Shown: in pieces, positions 6,987 through 12,699 of the stretch
How positions within the stretch are numbered: the stretch's first letter is position 1
Layout of the letters: every line of letters starts with the position of its first letter
NCBI GenBank assembly: GCA_021778815.1
Contig: JAJYBW010000051.1
Span: forward strand, 1-12,699
Length of the DNA: 12,699 nt
Source: Acidobacteriota bacterium
Lineage (GTDB): Bacteria > Acidobacteriota > Terriglobia > Terriglobales > Acidobacteriaceae
Reading direction: 5' to 3'
Position numbers and translations under genes: made by a program
Notes under the pieces: generated by a model
What the model saw: the letters and a program-made list of their open reading frames with translations, nothing else
Databases searched by the model: none
What the model was told of the DNA's origin: nothing

Positions 6987-8054
6987 ATGGCAGCCGATAC
7001 AAAGTCGAAGGAACTGGATCAGAAGGACAAATTTGTTGCGATGGCCACGGCGAAGGCAGAAGTGGACCTGAAACTGACCGATTTCAAGCCGGTTTCCATG
7101 CTGGTGACGCCTGTCCACGCGGTCAATCGACCGAGTGTTCCGGCCATCGATTACCACAACCATCTGGATGCCTTCGAACCGGTGGAGGTATTGAAGGTGA
7201 TGGACGCCTGCGGTATTGAGCGGGTGGTGAACATCACCATGAAGACTGGCGATGAGGCGCTGCAGGTGATCGATCGTTATGCGCCATATTCCGAGCGGTT
7301 CTCGACCATGGGTTGGATGGATTGGTCTGGGGTGGGGCGGCCGGATTTTATTCAGAAATCTCTCGACACCTTCGATCGTCTGCGGGAACGCGGCATTTGC
7401 GGCATGAAGTTTTGGAAGGACCTAGGGCTGTCGGTGCGGGATGCTTCCGGTGAGTTGTTGCGGATTGATGACGAACGATTGGCTCCGCTCTTTGATAAGG
7501 CGGCGGAACTTGGAATCCCGGTGATGTTTCATACCGCGGACCCGGACGCATTTTTTTTGCCGATCAATGCGAACAATGAGCGCTACGAAGAATTGGCGGC
7601 ACATCCGGACTGGGGATTTTACGGATCTCATTTCTCGAAGGACGAACTGCTGGCGCAGCGAAACCGCGTGTTCGCGCGGCATCCGAAGACGAGGTTCGTG
7701 GCGGCGCATCTGGGGGAGCGAGGCGAAAATCTTGCCTACGTTTCGGACATGCTCGACACATATCCAAATGTTTCTGTGGATATGAGCGCGCGGGTCGCAG
7801 AGCTAGGCCGGCAACCGTACACGGCGCGAGCCTTCTTTGTGCGCTACGCCGATCGCATCGTGTTTGGAACGGACCTGTTTCCGGAAATCGCAACCTATCG
7901 GCTGCATTTCCGCTTCTTCGAAACCGATGATCAATACTTCGAGTATCCATCGCATGCCTCGCGCCAGGGGCGATGGAATATTTACGGAATCCACTTGCCG
8001 CAGGATGTGCTGCGGAAAATTTATCGCGACAACGCGCTCCGTTTGCTTCGGTAG
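6987..8054 (+). CDS. Amidohydrolase-2 family metal-dependent hydrolase
   Basis: This 355-residue cytoplasmic protein (no signal peptide) is a TIM-barrel hydrolase of the amidohydrolase-2 (PF04909) type. The metal and catalytic residues are in place: DYHNH (55-59, the HxH pair), FHTADP (181-186, His182), AAHLGE (239-244, His241) and FGTDLFPE (293-300, Asp296). Family members hydrolyse or decarboxylate diverse ring acids, lactones and amides; no substrate can be named here. About 50 residues precede the barrel, with a SMLVTPVHAVNRP lead-in like that seen in relatives from bacteria rich in glycan-degrading genes. The ATG at 6987 has GGAGGGG upstream and is preferred over the in-frame GTG at 6924 and ATG at 6933. 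The divergent neighbour is an exported glycosidase, which hints at a role on a product of carbohydrate breakdown, but this is weak evidence. Confidence 0.85.
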   Translation: MAADTKSKELDQKDKFVAMATAKAEVDLKLTDFKPVSMLVTPVHAVNRPSVPAIDYHNHLDAFEPVEVLKVMDACGIERVVNITMKTGDEALQVIDRYAPYSERFSTMGWMDWSGVGRPDFIQKSLDTFDRLRERGICGMKFWKDLGLSVRDASGELLRIDDERLAPLFDKAAELGIPVMFHTADPDAFFLPINANNERYEELAAHPDWGFYGSHFSKDELLAQRNRVFARHPKTRFVAAHLGERGENLAYVSDMLDTYPNVSVDMSARVAELGRQPYTARAFFVRYADRIVFGTDLFPEIATYRLHFRFFETDDQYFEYPSHASRQGRWNIYGIHLPQDVLRKIYRDNALRLLR

Positions 8055-8075
8055 GGTTGCGGCTCGCCGCAGACC
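8055..8075. terminator. Hairpin between convergent amidohydrolase and ilvN-like genes
   Basis: Directly after the amidohydrolase stop, GGT-TGCGG-CTCG-CCGCA-g-ACC folds into an 8-bp stem with one bulged G and a CTCG tetraloop. It fills most of the 33-base gap between converging genes. There is no T tract, so it may act as an RNA 3'-end stabiliser rather than a true intrinsic terminator. Confidence 0.4.
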
Positions 8076-8087
8076 AGCGTAAGCCGG

Positions 8088-8663
8088 TTAGACCGAGGTC
8101 TGGAAGACCGACTCCGACCTATGGCCGGCGGAAATGCTGCGAAACTTCGATGCGTCTGTGATGGATGAGTTGACCTCATGATCCGATTTCTGGCTGGCAT
8201 GGTTTCGCACGGCGGTTGAAGCTGCGGAAATCGCCTCGACCAATCCGTAGGGGAGCAGGCTGGCGCGGAGTCCTTCGATGTCCTGTGGGCTGCCGATGAT
8301 CTGAAACGCGACCCAGTCTGGGCGCACGGCAATCACCTGGGCGCCCATCGACGAGATGACCTGGAGCAGCGGGAGGCGCGATTCCTGATCGCACAAGATG
8401 CGGAACATGGCGAGCGTACGACAGAAGCCGTCGTGGTAAGCGAAGCAGTCGATGGATTGAACCTCGTGCAATCGGCGCAACATGTCGCAGGTTCGTCGCG
8501 CGCCGTCGTCATCGAGGTTCGCCATGAAGGTCACGCGCGCTTCGTCTCCGAGGCGCATCGAAGAAAACGATTGTACCGGCACCGCGTGATGGTCCAGAAC
8601 CTGAAGAACTCTGGATTCAACCCTGACCCGATTTGAAGCTGTGATTAAGAACATGCGTTCCAT
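8088..8663 (-). CDS. ilvN: Acetolactate synthase small-subunit-like regulatory protein (IlvN/IlvH family)
   Basis: The family binds the acetolactate synthase large subunit, activates it and transmits branched-chain amino-acid feedback. Here 191 residues comprise an N-terminal ACT domain (about 3-73: MFLITASNRVRVESRVLQVL at the start) and a C-terminal domain (about 82-150) with VRPDWVAFQIIGSPQDIEGL and LLPYGLVEAI, matching the IlvH C-domain pattern. A 40-residue unconserved tail follows. ATG 8663 is fixed by AGGAGG (8671-8676), seven bases upstream; the longer open frame reaching 8789 runs through the terminator and is not used. Asn11, Ser17, Arg18 and Val19 align with E. coli IlvH, but its Gly14 is Arg and Asn29 is Pro here, both positions tied to valine sensitivity. 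No large-subunit gene is in the window. Expression should be set by the attenuator at 8713-8943. The protein is divergent, so another ACT-regulator role is possible. Confidence 0.8.
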   Translation of the reverse strand: MERMFLITASNRVRVESRVLQVLDHHAVPVQSFSSMRLGDEARVTFMANLDDDGARRTCDMLRRLHEVQSIDCFAYHDGFCRTLAMFRILCDQESRLPLLQVISSMGAQVIAVRPDWVAFQIIGSPQDIEGLRASLLPYGLVEAISAASTAVRNHASQKSDHEVNSSITDASKFRSISAGHRSESVFQTSV

Positions 8664-8712
8664 TTCCGATCCTCCTGGTGGTTTGCGGTTCGAGCCAAGA
8701 AATCTGGCGTGG

Positions 8713-8750
8713 AAAATAAAAAAGCCACCAACCCGTTTTGGGTGGTGGCT
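8713..8750 (-). terminator. Intrinsic terminator of the ilvN attenuator (3:4 hairpin)
   Basis: Read on the minus strand, AGCCACCACCC (8750-8740), loop AAAAC, and GGGTTGGTGGCT (8734-8723) pair over 11 bp with one bulged base, and are followed directly by TTTTT-A-TTTT (8722-8713). The stem is GC-rich and the T tract is only on this strand, so it terminates transcription heading into ilvN. It lies 25 bases after the leader-peptide stop and 50 bases before the ilvN ATG. Confidence 0.88.
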
Positions 8751-8801
8751 TGTAGTTGCTTGATTCTTTTCCGGCCTACATGCCCGCACCCATGTGGATG
8801 C
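8739..8801 (-). promoter_or_regulatory. Pause (1:2) and antiterminator (2:3) pairings of the attenuator
   Basis: On the minus strand GCATCC (8801-8796) pairs with GGGTGC (8791-8786) around an ACAT loop, giving a 6-bp 1:2 hairpin with one G-U pair. Strand 2, TGGGTGCGGGC (8792-8782), can alternatively pair with strand 3, GCCACCACCCA (8749-8739), over 6 bp + 2x2 loop + 3 bp. Strand 3 is also the 5' arm of the terminator, so 2:3 and 3:4 exclude each other. Strand 1 contains the last Ile codon of the leader, and strand 2 overlaps its final codons. A ribosome stalled on Ile codons would cover strand 1 and favour antitermination; one reaching the stop would cover strand 2 and favour termination. Pairing was done by eye. 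Confidence 0.7.
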
Positions 8802-8943
8802 TAATAATGGACCGAATAATGGAGGGAATGATTATGCCGGAAGAAATGCTGGACGCAGCCGTGGCTTTCAGCAGATTCTGCTGAAATGCTTGCACCGGAG
8901 ATCCGGAGAGGCTACGCATAGTAGTCATCGTAACAGAATCCAT
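8776..8943 (-). CDS. Isoleucine-rich leader peptide of the ilvN attenuator
   Basis: A 55-codon ORF ends 25 bases before the terminator stem. Its last third reads SSISSGIIIPSIIRSIISIH then MGAGM-stop: nine Ile codons (ATT x6, ATC x2, ATA x1) in 17 residues, arranged as I, III, II, II, I. E. coli IlvL has a similar VVVIIIPP block, and such runs sense charged tRNA through ribosome stalling. The start is uncertain: in-frame ATGs are at 8943, 8928 and 8919, with a stop codon directly before 8943. Only weak purine sites precede them (GAAAGG lies 15 bases before 8943). The second ATG would give a peptide beginning MTTMRSLSG. The peptide probably has no function besides being translated. It starts 48 bases after the M20 deacylase stop on the same strand; no clear promoter was found between them. 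Confidence 0.82.
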   Translation of the reverse strand: MDSVTMTTMRSLSGSPVQAFQQNLLKATAASSISSGIIIPSIIRSIISIHMGAGM

Positions 8944-8991
8944 TCAGAAGACACAAAACCTTTCAGCAATAAAAACTGAGGAGGCAATGCG

Positions 8992-10287
8992 TCAGCGGGC
9001 AGAGCACCATTCGTGGACGAAGACCAGCAGCACTTTCGCGGCCTCGACGAGCGAATCAATTTCGACGTACTCATCGGCGGCGTGGGTGTTGCCGCCTCGC
9101 GCGCCCCACAGGACTGCAGGAGTATGAGAGACGGTGTGAAAGACGTACATGTCGCATGGGCCTTCGATTCCAGCGATCACCGGCGGCTTGCCCATGACAC
9201 GGGTGGCGCACTCCGATAATTCGGTGACGAGCGGTTCATTGGCAGAAATTGCGGAACCGGGTAGCCATCGAGGAGTGAAGACGAACTCCGGGGGGTGTGC
9301 GAAGGGAGTGCCGGAGCCAACCGCGAGCGAATCGATCCACGCGAGGAATTCGCGATCGATGTCTTCCTGTTTTTCGCCGGGCATCGCCTGCCAGTAGATT
9401 TCCAGCTTGCATTCCTCGGGTACGGTGATGGGCTCCTTCATGCCCCAGGGGGCGGTAATAATTTTCGTCACGATCACGGGTACAGGGTCGGCAGCATCGG
9501 CGTAGAGGGGATGTGGCTTGGCGTTGGCGCGACGCTGATCGGCAAAATCTTTGATCTTCGCGAGCAGGTAGGTCAATTGCTCGATCACGCCAGGCGTTGG
9601 CGCGCCCTCATTGAGGACTCCACCGGAGGCGCGCAAGGTGACGTGGGCGATGCGGCCGCCACGCTGAGCAGGGCAGATGCGCAGGAACGATGGCTCAGAA
9701 ATGATGGCAGCATCCGCGTTGAAGCCTTTGACGCGGCCTGCGAGGGTGCCATTGACGCCGCCAAATTCCTCATCAATCACCGTCTCGAACAGAACATCTC
9801 CGGGCAGACGAAGATTTAGATTGTGCAAACACTCCATGATGAAGAGGTTGGTTGCGACGCCACCCTTCATATCATTGGAGCCGCGGCCGTAAAGGCGATT
9901 TCCTTCTACAGCGCCGCCAAAAGGATCTTTTGTCCACGGCAGGGTGCCGACGGGAACGGTATCAATGTGGCCCGACAGCAGCAGGGATCGGCCGTTCCCG
10001 GTGCCTTTGCGGCGGGCGGCAATGTTGGGACGATTTTTGTAATCGCGTCCAGCAATGAAGAGCGGATGTTGTGTCAGGCCGGGTACATCATCGAAGGAAT
10101 ACGCAATGGGGACATAATCCAAATCGGACAAGAAGCGGGCGATATATTTCTGGCACTCGCCCTCACGGCCGATTGGAGGAGTATTTTCAGATGGAATGCG
10201 AACGATGTCCTGCAGAATTTGGATCAGCCGATTTGCGTGTGCTTCGACATAGCTGATGAGTTGGTTTTCAACGGCGGGCAGATTCAT
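8992..10287 (-). CDS. M20-family metallopeptidase/deacylase (ArgE/DapE-like)
   Basis: This 431-residue cytoplasmic enzyme belongs to the M20 zinc family, which cleaves N-acyl amino acids and small peptides (acetylornithine deacetylase and succinyl-diaminopimelate desuccinylase are relatives). The metal site is complete: SGHIDTVP (105-112; His107 ligand, Asp109), GRGSNDMKGG (134-143; Asp139), TVIDEEFGG (169-177; catalytic Glu173, ligand Glu174), SEPS (197-200; Glu198) and GNTHAADEY (399-407; His402). The lid domain (about 210-330) seems to lack the usual AH..P histidine: SGGVLNEGAPTPGV stands in its place. The ATG at 10287 overlaps the permease stop in ATGA, with GGAG ten bases upstream, so the in-frame GTG at 10308 is rejected. 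Translational coupling with the permease suggests uptake followed by hydrolysis of an amino-acid or polyamine derivative. The precise substrate is unknown. Confidence 0.9.
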   Translation of the reverse strand: MNLPAVENQLISYVEAHANRLIQILQDIVRIPSENTPPIGREGECQKYIARFLSDLDYVPIAYSFDDVPGLTQHPLFIAGRDYKNRPNIAARRKGTGNGRSLLLSGHIDTVPVGTLPWTKDPFGGAVEGNRLYGRGSNDMKGGVATNLFIMECLHNLNLRLPGDVLFETVIDEEFGGVNGTLAGRVKGFNADAAIISEPSFLRICPAQRGGRIAHVTLRASGGVLNEGAPTPGVIEQLTYLLAKIKDFADQRRANAKPHPLYADAADPVPVIVTKIITAPWGMKEPITVPEECKLEIYWQAMPGEKQEDIDREFLAWIDSLAVGSGTPFAHPPEFVFTPRWLPGSAISANEPLVTELSECATRVMGKPPVIAGIEGPCDMYVFHTVSHTPAVLWGARGGNTHAADEYVEIDSLVEAAKVLLVFVHEWCSAR

Positions 10288-11666
10288 TGGAAGGCGTCTC
10301 CACTCCACTGACTGAGTTTACTCTTGAAGCCCCGGGTAAGAATCGCCAGGTACACCACTCCGATTGCCAGCCAGATAAAGCCAACGACCTTGGCATGTGT
10401 GCTCAAGTTGAGCCAGATATAAACGCAGAAACAGGCTCCGGCGAGCGGAGAAATCAAGTTTCTGAAAAGAGTATTTGCGCTGCGTTGTTTCTGCCCGATG
10501 TAAAAATGCTGGATGACCGAGAGATTGACGAGAATGAATCCCACGAAGGCGCCGAAGTTGAGCAGCTCGACTGCGGTTTGAAAATCGATATACAGCGCGC
10601 CCACCAGCGACGCGGCGGAGGTGACGTAGATGGCGCGTGTGGGAGTTCCATACTTGGGGGATACGTAGCCGAACACGGTGCGGGAAAAAACTCCGTCGCG
10701 ACCCATGGCATACAGCAGACGCGAGGCTCCGGCCTGCCCGGTGAGTGCGCTGGAGACGCCCGCCACCAGCAGCACAAATGTGAGGATCAGGAACATGACT
10801 TGCCCGCCGATGCGATGGCCGATATCGAGGATCGCGGTATCCACGTGGGGGAAAAGGCCGTAGTTGTTCCAGGCGAGCGCAGCAAAATATACGGTGACAA
10901 CGCAGATGAATGTTTGAAGGATGCAGACCAGGACGGTTGAAAAGCCGATGTCTTTTTCCGGGTTCAGAGTATCTTCCGCCAGGGTGGAGATGGCGTCGAA
11001 GCCGATATAAGAGAGAGCGGCGATCGAGGCCCCCAGCATCATGGGCCGCACGGAGAAGTGGCCTGCGGGAAAAATGCCAACTGGGGAAATCAAGCTGGCC
11101 TTGCCGTAATGCAATTCAACATAATGAATGGCGAGAAAGATAAAAAGCACCGCGCACAGGGTCATGGCAGCCATCATCACGGTGTTGGCTCGCGCCAGAA
11201 TGCGAATGCCTTTGACATTAATTGCGGTGATGCCGGCAGTGAAAACGAGAACCCAGACGAAGTAGGGAATCGCGGGAACAAATCGCTGGGCGGTCAGCGC
11301 GGCATAGATCACGCTCTCCAATGGAATCAGAAAATAGTCGAGGATCATCGCCCAGCCGGCCACGAATCCGACAGTGGGCGTGAACGATTGCTGGACGTAG
11401 GTGTAGGTAGAGCCGGCGGACGGATATACGGTCGCCATTCTTCCGTAGCTGGCAGCCGTGAACAACATGGCGACCATCGCAACGATATAACTGAGTGCGG
11501 CCTGCCCATGGGAAACGGACTGGATAATTCCATATACGGGGTAGACGGCGGTGGGGCTAAGAATGACCAGGCCGAACAGGATGAGGTCCCAGCGTGTCAG
11601 CACGCGCCGAATATGTCCGGTGGAGGAGGGAACGTTCGGGATAGCCTGTGGCGCCGGTTCACTCAT
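10284..11666 (-). CDS. APC-superfamily amino-acid/polyamine permease
   Basis: This 460-residue inner-membrane transporter is made almost entirely of hydrophobic segments, consistent with 12 helices. The first helix region RWDLILFGLVILSPTAVYPV, then FTAASYGRMATVYPSAGSTY, VGFVAGWAMILDYFLIP and GASRLLYAMGRDGVFS are APC hallmarks; the SYG....YP.AGS.YTY..... pattern resembles the putrescine importer PuuP group. It would import an amino acid or amine with protons or sodium. An in-frame GTG at 11690 exists, but the ATG at 11666 has GAAAGA before it and gives a normal N-terminus, so it is preferred. The last four bases overlap the M20 deacylase start (ATGA). It is the first gene of the minus-strand cluster and is divergent from the DeoR regulator. 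Confidence 0.9.
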   Translation of the reverse strand: MSEPAPQAIPNVPSSTGHIRRVLTRWDLILFGLVILSPTAVYPVYGIIQSVSHGQAALSYIVAMVAMLFTAASYGRMATVYPSAGSTYTYVQQSFTPTVGFVAGWAMILDYFLIPLESVIYAALTAQRFVPAIPYFVWVLVFTAGITAINVKGIRILARANTVMMAAMTLCAVLFIFLAIHYVELHYGKASLISPVGIFPAGHFSVRPMMLGASIAALSYIGFDAISTLAEDTLNPEKDIGFSTVLVCILQTFICVVTVYFAALAWNNYGLFPHVDTAILDIGHRIGGQVMFLILTFVLLVAGVSSALTGQAGASRLLYAMGRDGVFSRTVFGYVSPKYGTPTRAIYVTSAASLVGALYIDFQTAVELLNFGAFVGFILVNLSVIQHFYIGQKQRSANTLFRNLISPLAGACFCVYIWLNLSTHAKVVGFIWLAIGVVYLAILTRGFKSKLSQWSGDAFQ

Positions 11667-12029
11667 CGAAGTTCTTTCAAAGCGGGTCACCCGATAGGCC
11701 TAACTTTTGTCGAGGTGGAACAAGCCATCGACCTTCAGAACGGAAGGCAGGCCACGTTCACGGACATGGATTTGGACGCGCACAGAGATTTCGAAAGGTT
11801 GCGATGCAAGGAACGATGCAGGTTTCGAAAGTCAATGATAAAGGAAAAACCGCACGGTTGCCATGAACGAATCTTGACTCCGAGACTTCATCGACATCAA
11901 AGAATTGAGCGGCTGCAGAGGCGAAGTAACCGGTATCAACGTTTGCCGGATTAGAGAATTTGTGAATAATGAGTGTGCAACGATAACTATAGTAAGAACG
12001 GTAGCCAGTTCCCACCCGAGGCCAAAAAG
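11667..12029. promoter_or_regulatory. Divergent intergenic region between permease and DeoR regulator
   Basis: These 363 bases contain no gene I can support. On the plus side a -10-like TATAGT (11988-11993) lies about 30 bases before the regulator's ribosome site, but no good -35 is at the correct distance. On the minus side TATCAT (about 11835-11840) could be a -10 for the permease, with one TTTCGAAA site just downstream of it. Long open frames in this region are extensions of antisense shadows. Confidence 0.3.
11789..11831. repeat. Paired TTTCGAAAG motifs upstream of the permease (operator candidate)
   Basis: TTTCGAAAG occurs at 11789-11797 and again at 11823-11831, 34 bases apart, which is close to three helical turns. 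Each contains the 8-bp palindrome TTTCGAAA. Between them ATGCA also appears twice (11804-11808 and 11816-11820). The pair lies about 125-165 bases upstream of the permease start. It could bind a dimeric regulator; the neighbouring DeoR protein is a candidate only by position. Confidence 0.35.
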
Positions 12030-12699
12030 ATGAACAACTTGCCGAAGAGCGGCCGAAGTGCGAAGACGGCTGCGAGTGATTCCGGGGCAAACCCGGATTA
12101 CGATCCGATGCTGATTGAGGAGCGCAGGCAACACATTCTGGCGATTGCCCAGAGCGAGGGGCGCGTGCGCGTTCGCGATCTTTCGAAAGCCCTTGGTATT
12201 TCGCAGATAACAATTCGTAAAGACCTGGATCACTTGCAGGGTAGGGGTCTGCTGCACCGCAGCCATGGTGGCGCGTTGCCGGCCCAGCCTGGAGCTTTGT
12301 TCGATCCAACCCTGCAGGAAAAAGAGAAACGCCATCACAACGAGAAAGTTCGCATTGCGGCGGCGGCAGCGGAGATGGTGCAGGAAGGCCAATGCGTCAT
12401 GCTGGACTCCGGGACAACGACCACGGCGGTGGCGCTGGCTTTGAAAAAGTTTTCTCAGCTGACCATTATTACCAACGGGGTGAATATTGCGGCGGAGCTG
12501 ACGGGAACGCATTTTGATGTGATTCTTACTGGCGGAATTGTGCGCAAGAATTCTTTTTCGCTGGTGGGTCCGCTGGCCGAAGATATGCTGGCGGAGATGC
12601 ATGCGGACATTTTATTTTTGGGGGTCGATGGGTTCGATCTGGATATCGGGTTGACGACACCCAACCTGCTGGAATCGCGGGTGAACCGGGCCATGGTCG
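12030..12699 (+). CDS. DeoR-family transcriptional regulator, AgaR-like (3' end outside window)
   Basis: The frame is open to the end of the window, giving 223 residues of a protein that is usually about 250-270. After a 25-residue polar extension, the N-terminal helix-turn-helix (about 32-82) holds RRQHILAIAQSEGRVRVRDL, ALGISQITIRKDLDHL and LLHRSHGGA, the DeoR signature. The sensor domain shows the sugar-phosphate loops DSGTTT (126-131), TNGVNIA (148-154), LTGG (167-170) and LGVDGFD (197-203). The GFDLDIGLTTPN..E...NRAM ending is AgaR-like. The family represses sugar or amino-sugar genes and is released by a phosphorylated sugar. GAGG lies eight bases before the ATG. The candidate AgaR-type operator at 3633-3656 fits this protein as its regulator, although it is 8 kb away and unlinked genes beyond the window may be the main target. 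Confidence 0.9.
   Translation, partial: MNNLPKSGRSAKTAASDSGANPDYDPMLIEERRQHILAIAQSEGRVRVRDLSKALGISQITIRKDLDHLQGRGLLHRSHGGALPAQPGALFDPTLQEKEKRHHNEKVRIAAAAAEMVQEGQCVMLDSGTTTTAVALALKKFSQLTIITNGVNIAAELTGTHFDVILTGGIVRKNSFSLVGPLAEDMLAEMHADILFLGVDGFDLDIGLTTPNLLESRVNRAMV

Noticed and set aside
8081..8120. Short repeats AGACCGA and GGTCT/AGACC at the ilvN 3' end
   Set aside because: They are too short and irregular to call a repeat element; they lie mostly inside the coding tail.
8664..8789. N-terminal extension of the ilvN-like ORF up to 8789
   Set aside because: It would translate through the terminator hairpin and T tract; AGGAGG places the start at 8663.
8794..8979. 61-codon plus-strand ORF rich in Asn and Gly
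   Set aside because: It is the complement of the Ile-rich leader (ATT read as AAT); no ribosome site or conserved feature.
11058..11954. 298-codon open frame on the plus strand
   Set aside because: It is antisense to the permease and is very rich in Gly, Asn, His and charged residues, as expected from the complement of membrane-protein codons.

Overview
The window looks like a chromosomal segment of a moderately GC-rich heterotrophic bacterium. Gene content and protein style (siroheme synthase fusion, exported clan-D-type glycosidase, amidohydrolase-2 protein, APC permease next to an M20 deacylase) would suit an Acidobacteriota (Terriglobia) genome, but that assignment is an inference from memory. 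There are no rRNA or tRNA genes, insertion sequences or CRISPR arrays. Both ends cut through genes.

Layout, left to right. (1) 1-2286, plus strand: the 3' part of a ferredoxin-type nitrite/sulfite reductase, then a CysG-like siroheme synthase that makes its cofactor. (2) 2339-4701: a divergent pair, an AgaS-type SIS-domain isomerase/deaminase (minus) and a PfkB-family sugar kinase (plus). The 140-bp gap between them holds a good match to the DeoR/AgaR-type operator. (3) 4784-8054: a second divergent pair, a secreted glycoside hydrolase with a clan GH-D look (minus) and an amidohydrolase-2 metal hydrolase (plus). (4) 8088-11666, all minus: transcription runs from an APC amino-acid/polyamine permease into an M20 deacylase (ATGA overlap). 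A 48-base gap follows, then a short isoleucine-rich leader ORF, an intrinsic terminator, and an acetolactate-synthase small-subunit (IlvN/IlvH-like) gene. (5) 12030-end, plus: the first 223 codons of a DeoR-family regulator.

The most interesting element is the 230-bp stretch 8713-8943. It has the full architecture of a ribosome-mediated transcription attenuator: a 55-codon leader peptide with nine Ile codons (seven of them in three tight runs, III, II and II), a stop codon 25 nt before a strong terminator with a T tract, and mutually exclusive 1:2, 2:3 and 3:4 pairings. It controls a solitary small-subunit gene with no large subunit (ilvB/ilvI) in the window. The ACT domain of that gene lacks two residues known to be needed for valine inhibition in E. 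coli IlvH.

The sugar genes suggest a small galactoside/amino-sugar module: an exported glycosidase, AgaS giving tagatose-6-phosphate, a PfkB kinase acting on it, and an AgaR-like DeoR regulator acting at 3633-3656. This pathway link is inferred from families and from the operator, not shown directly.
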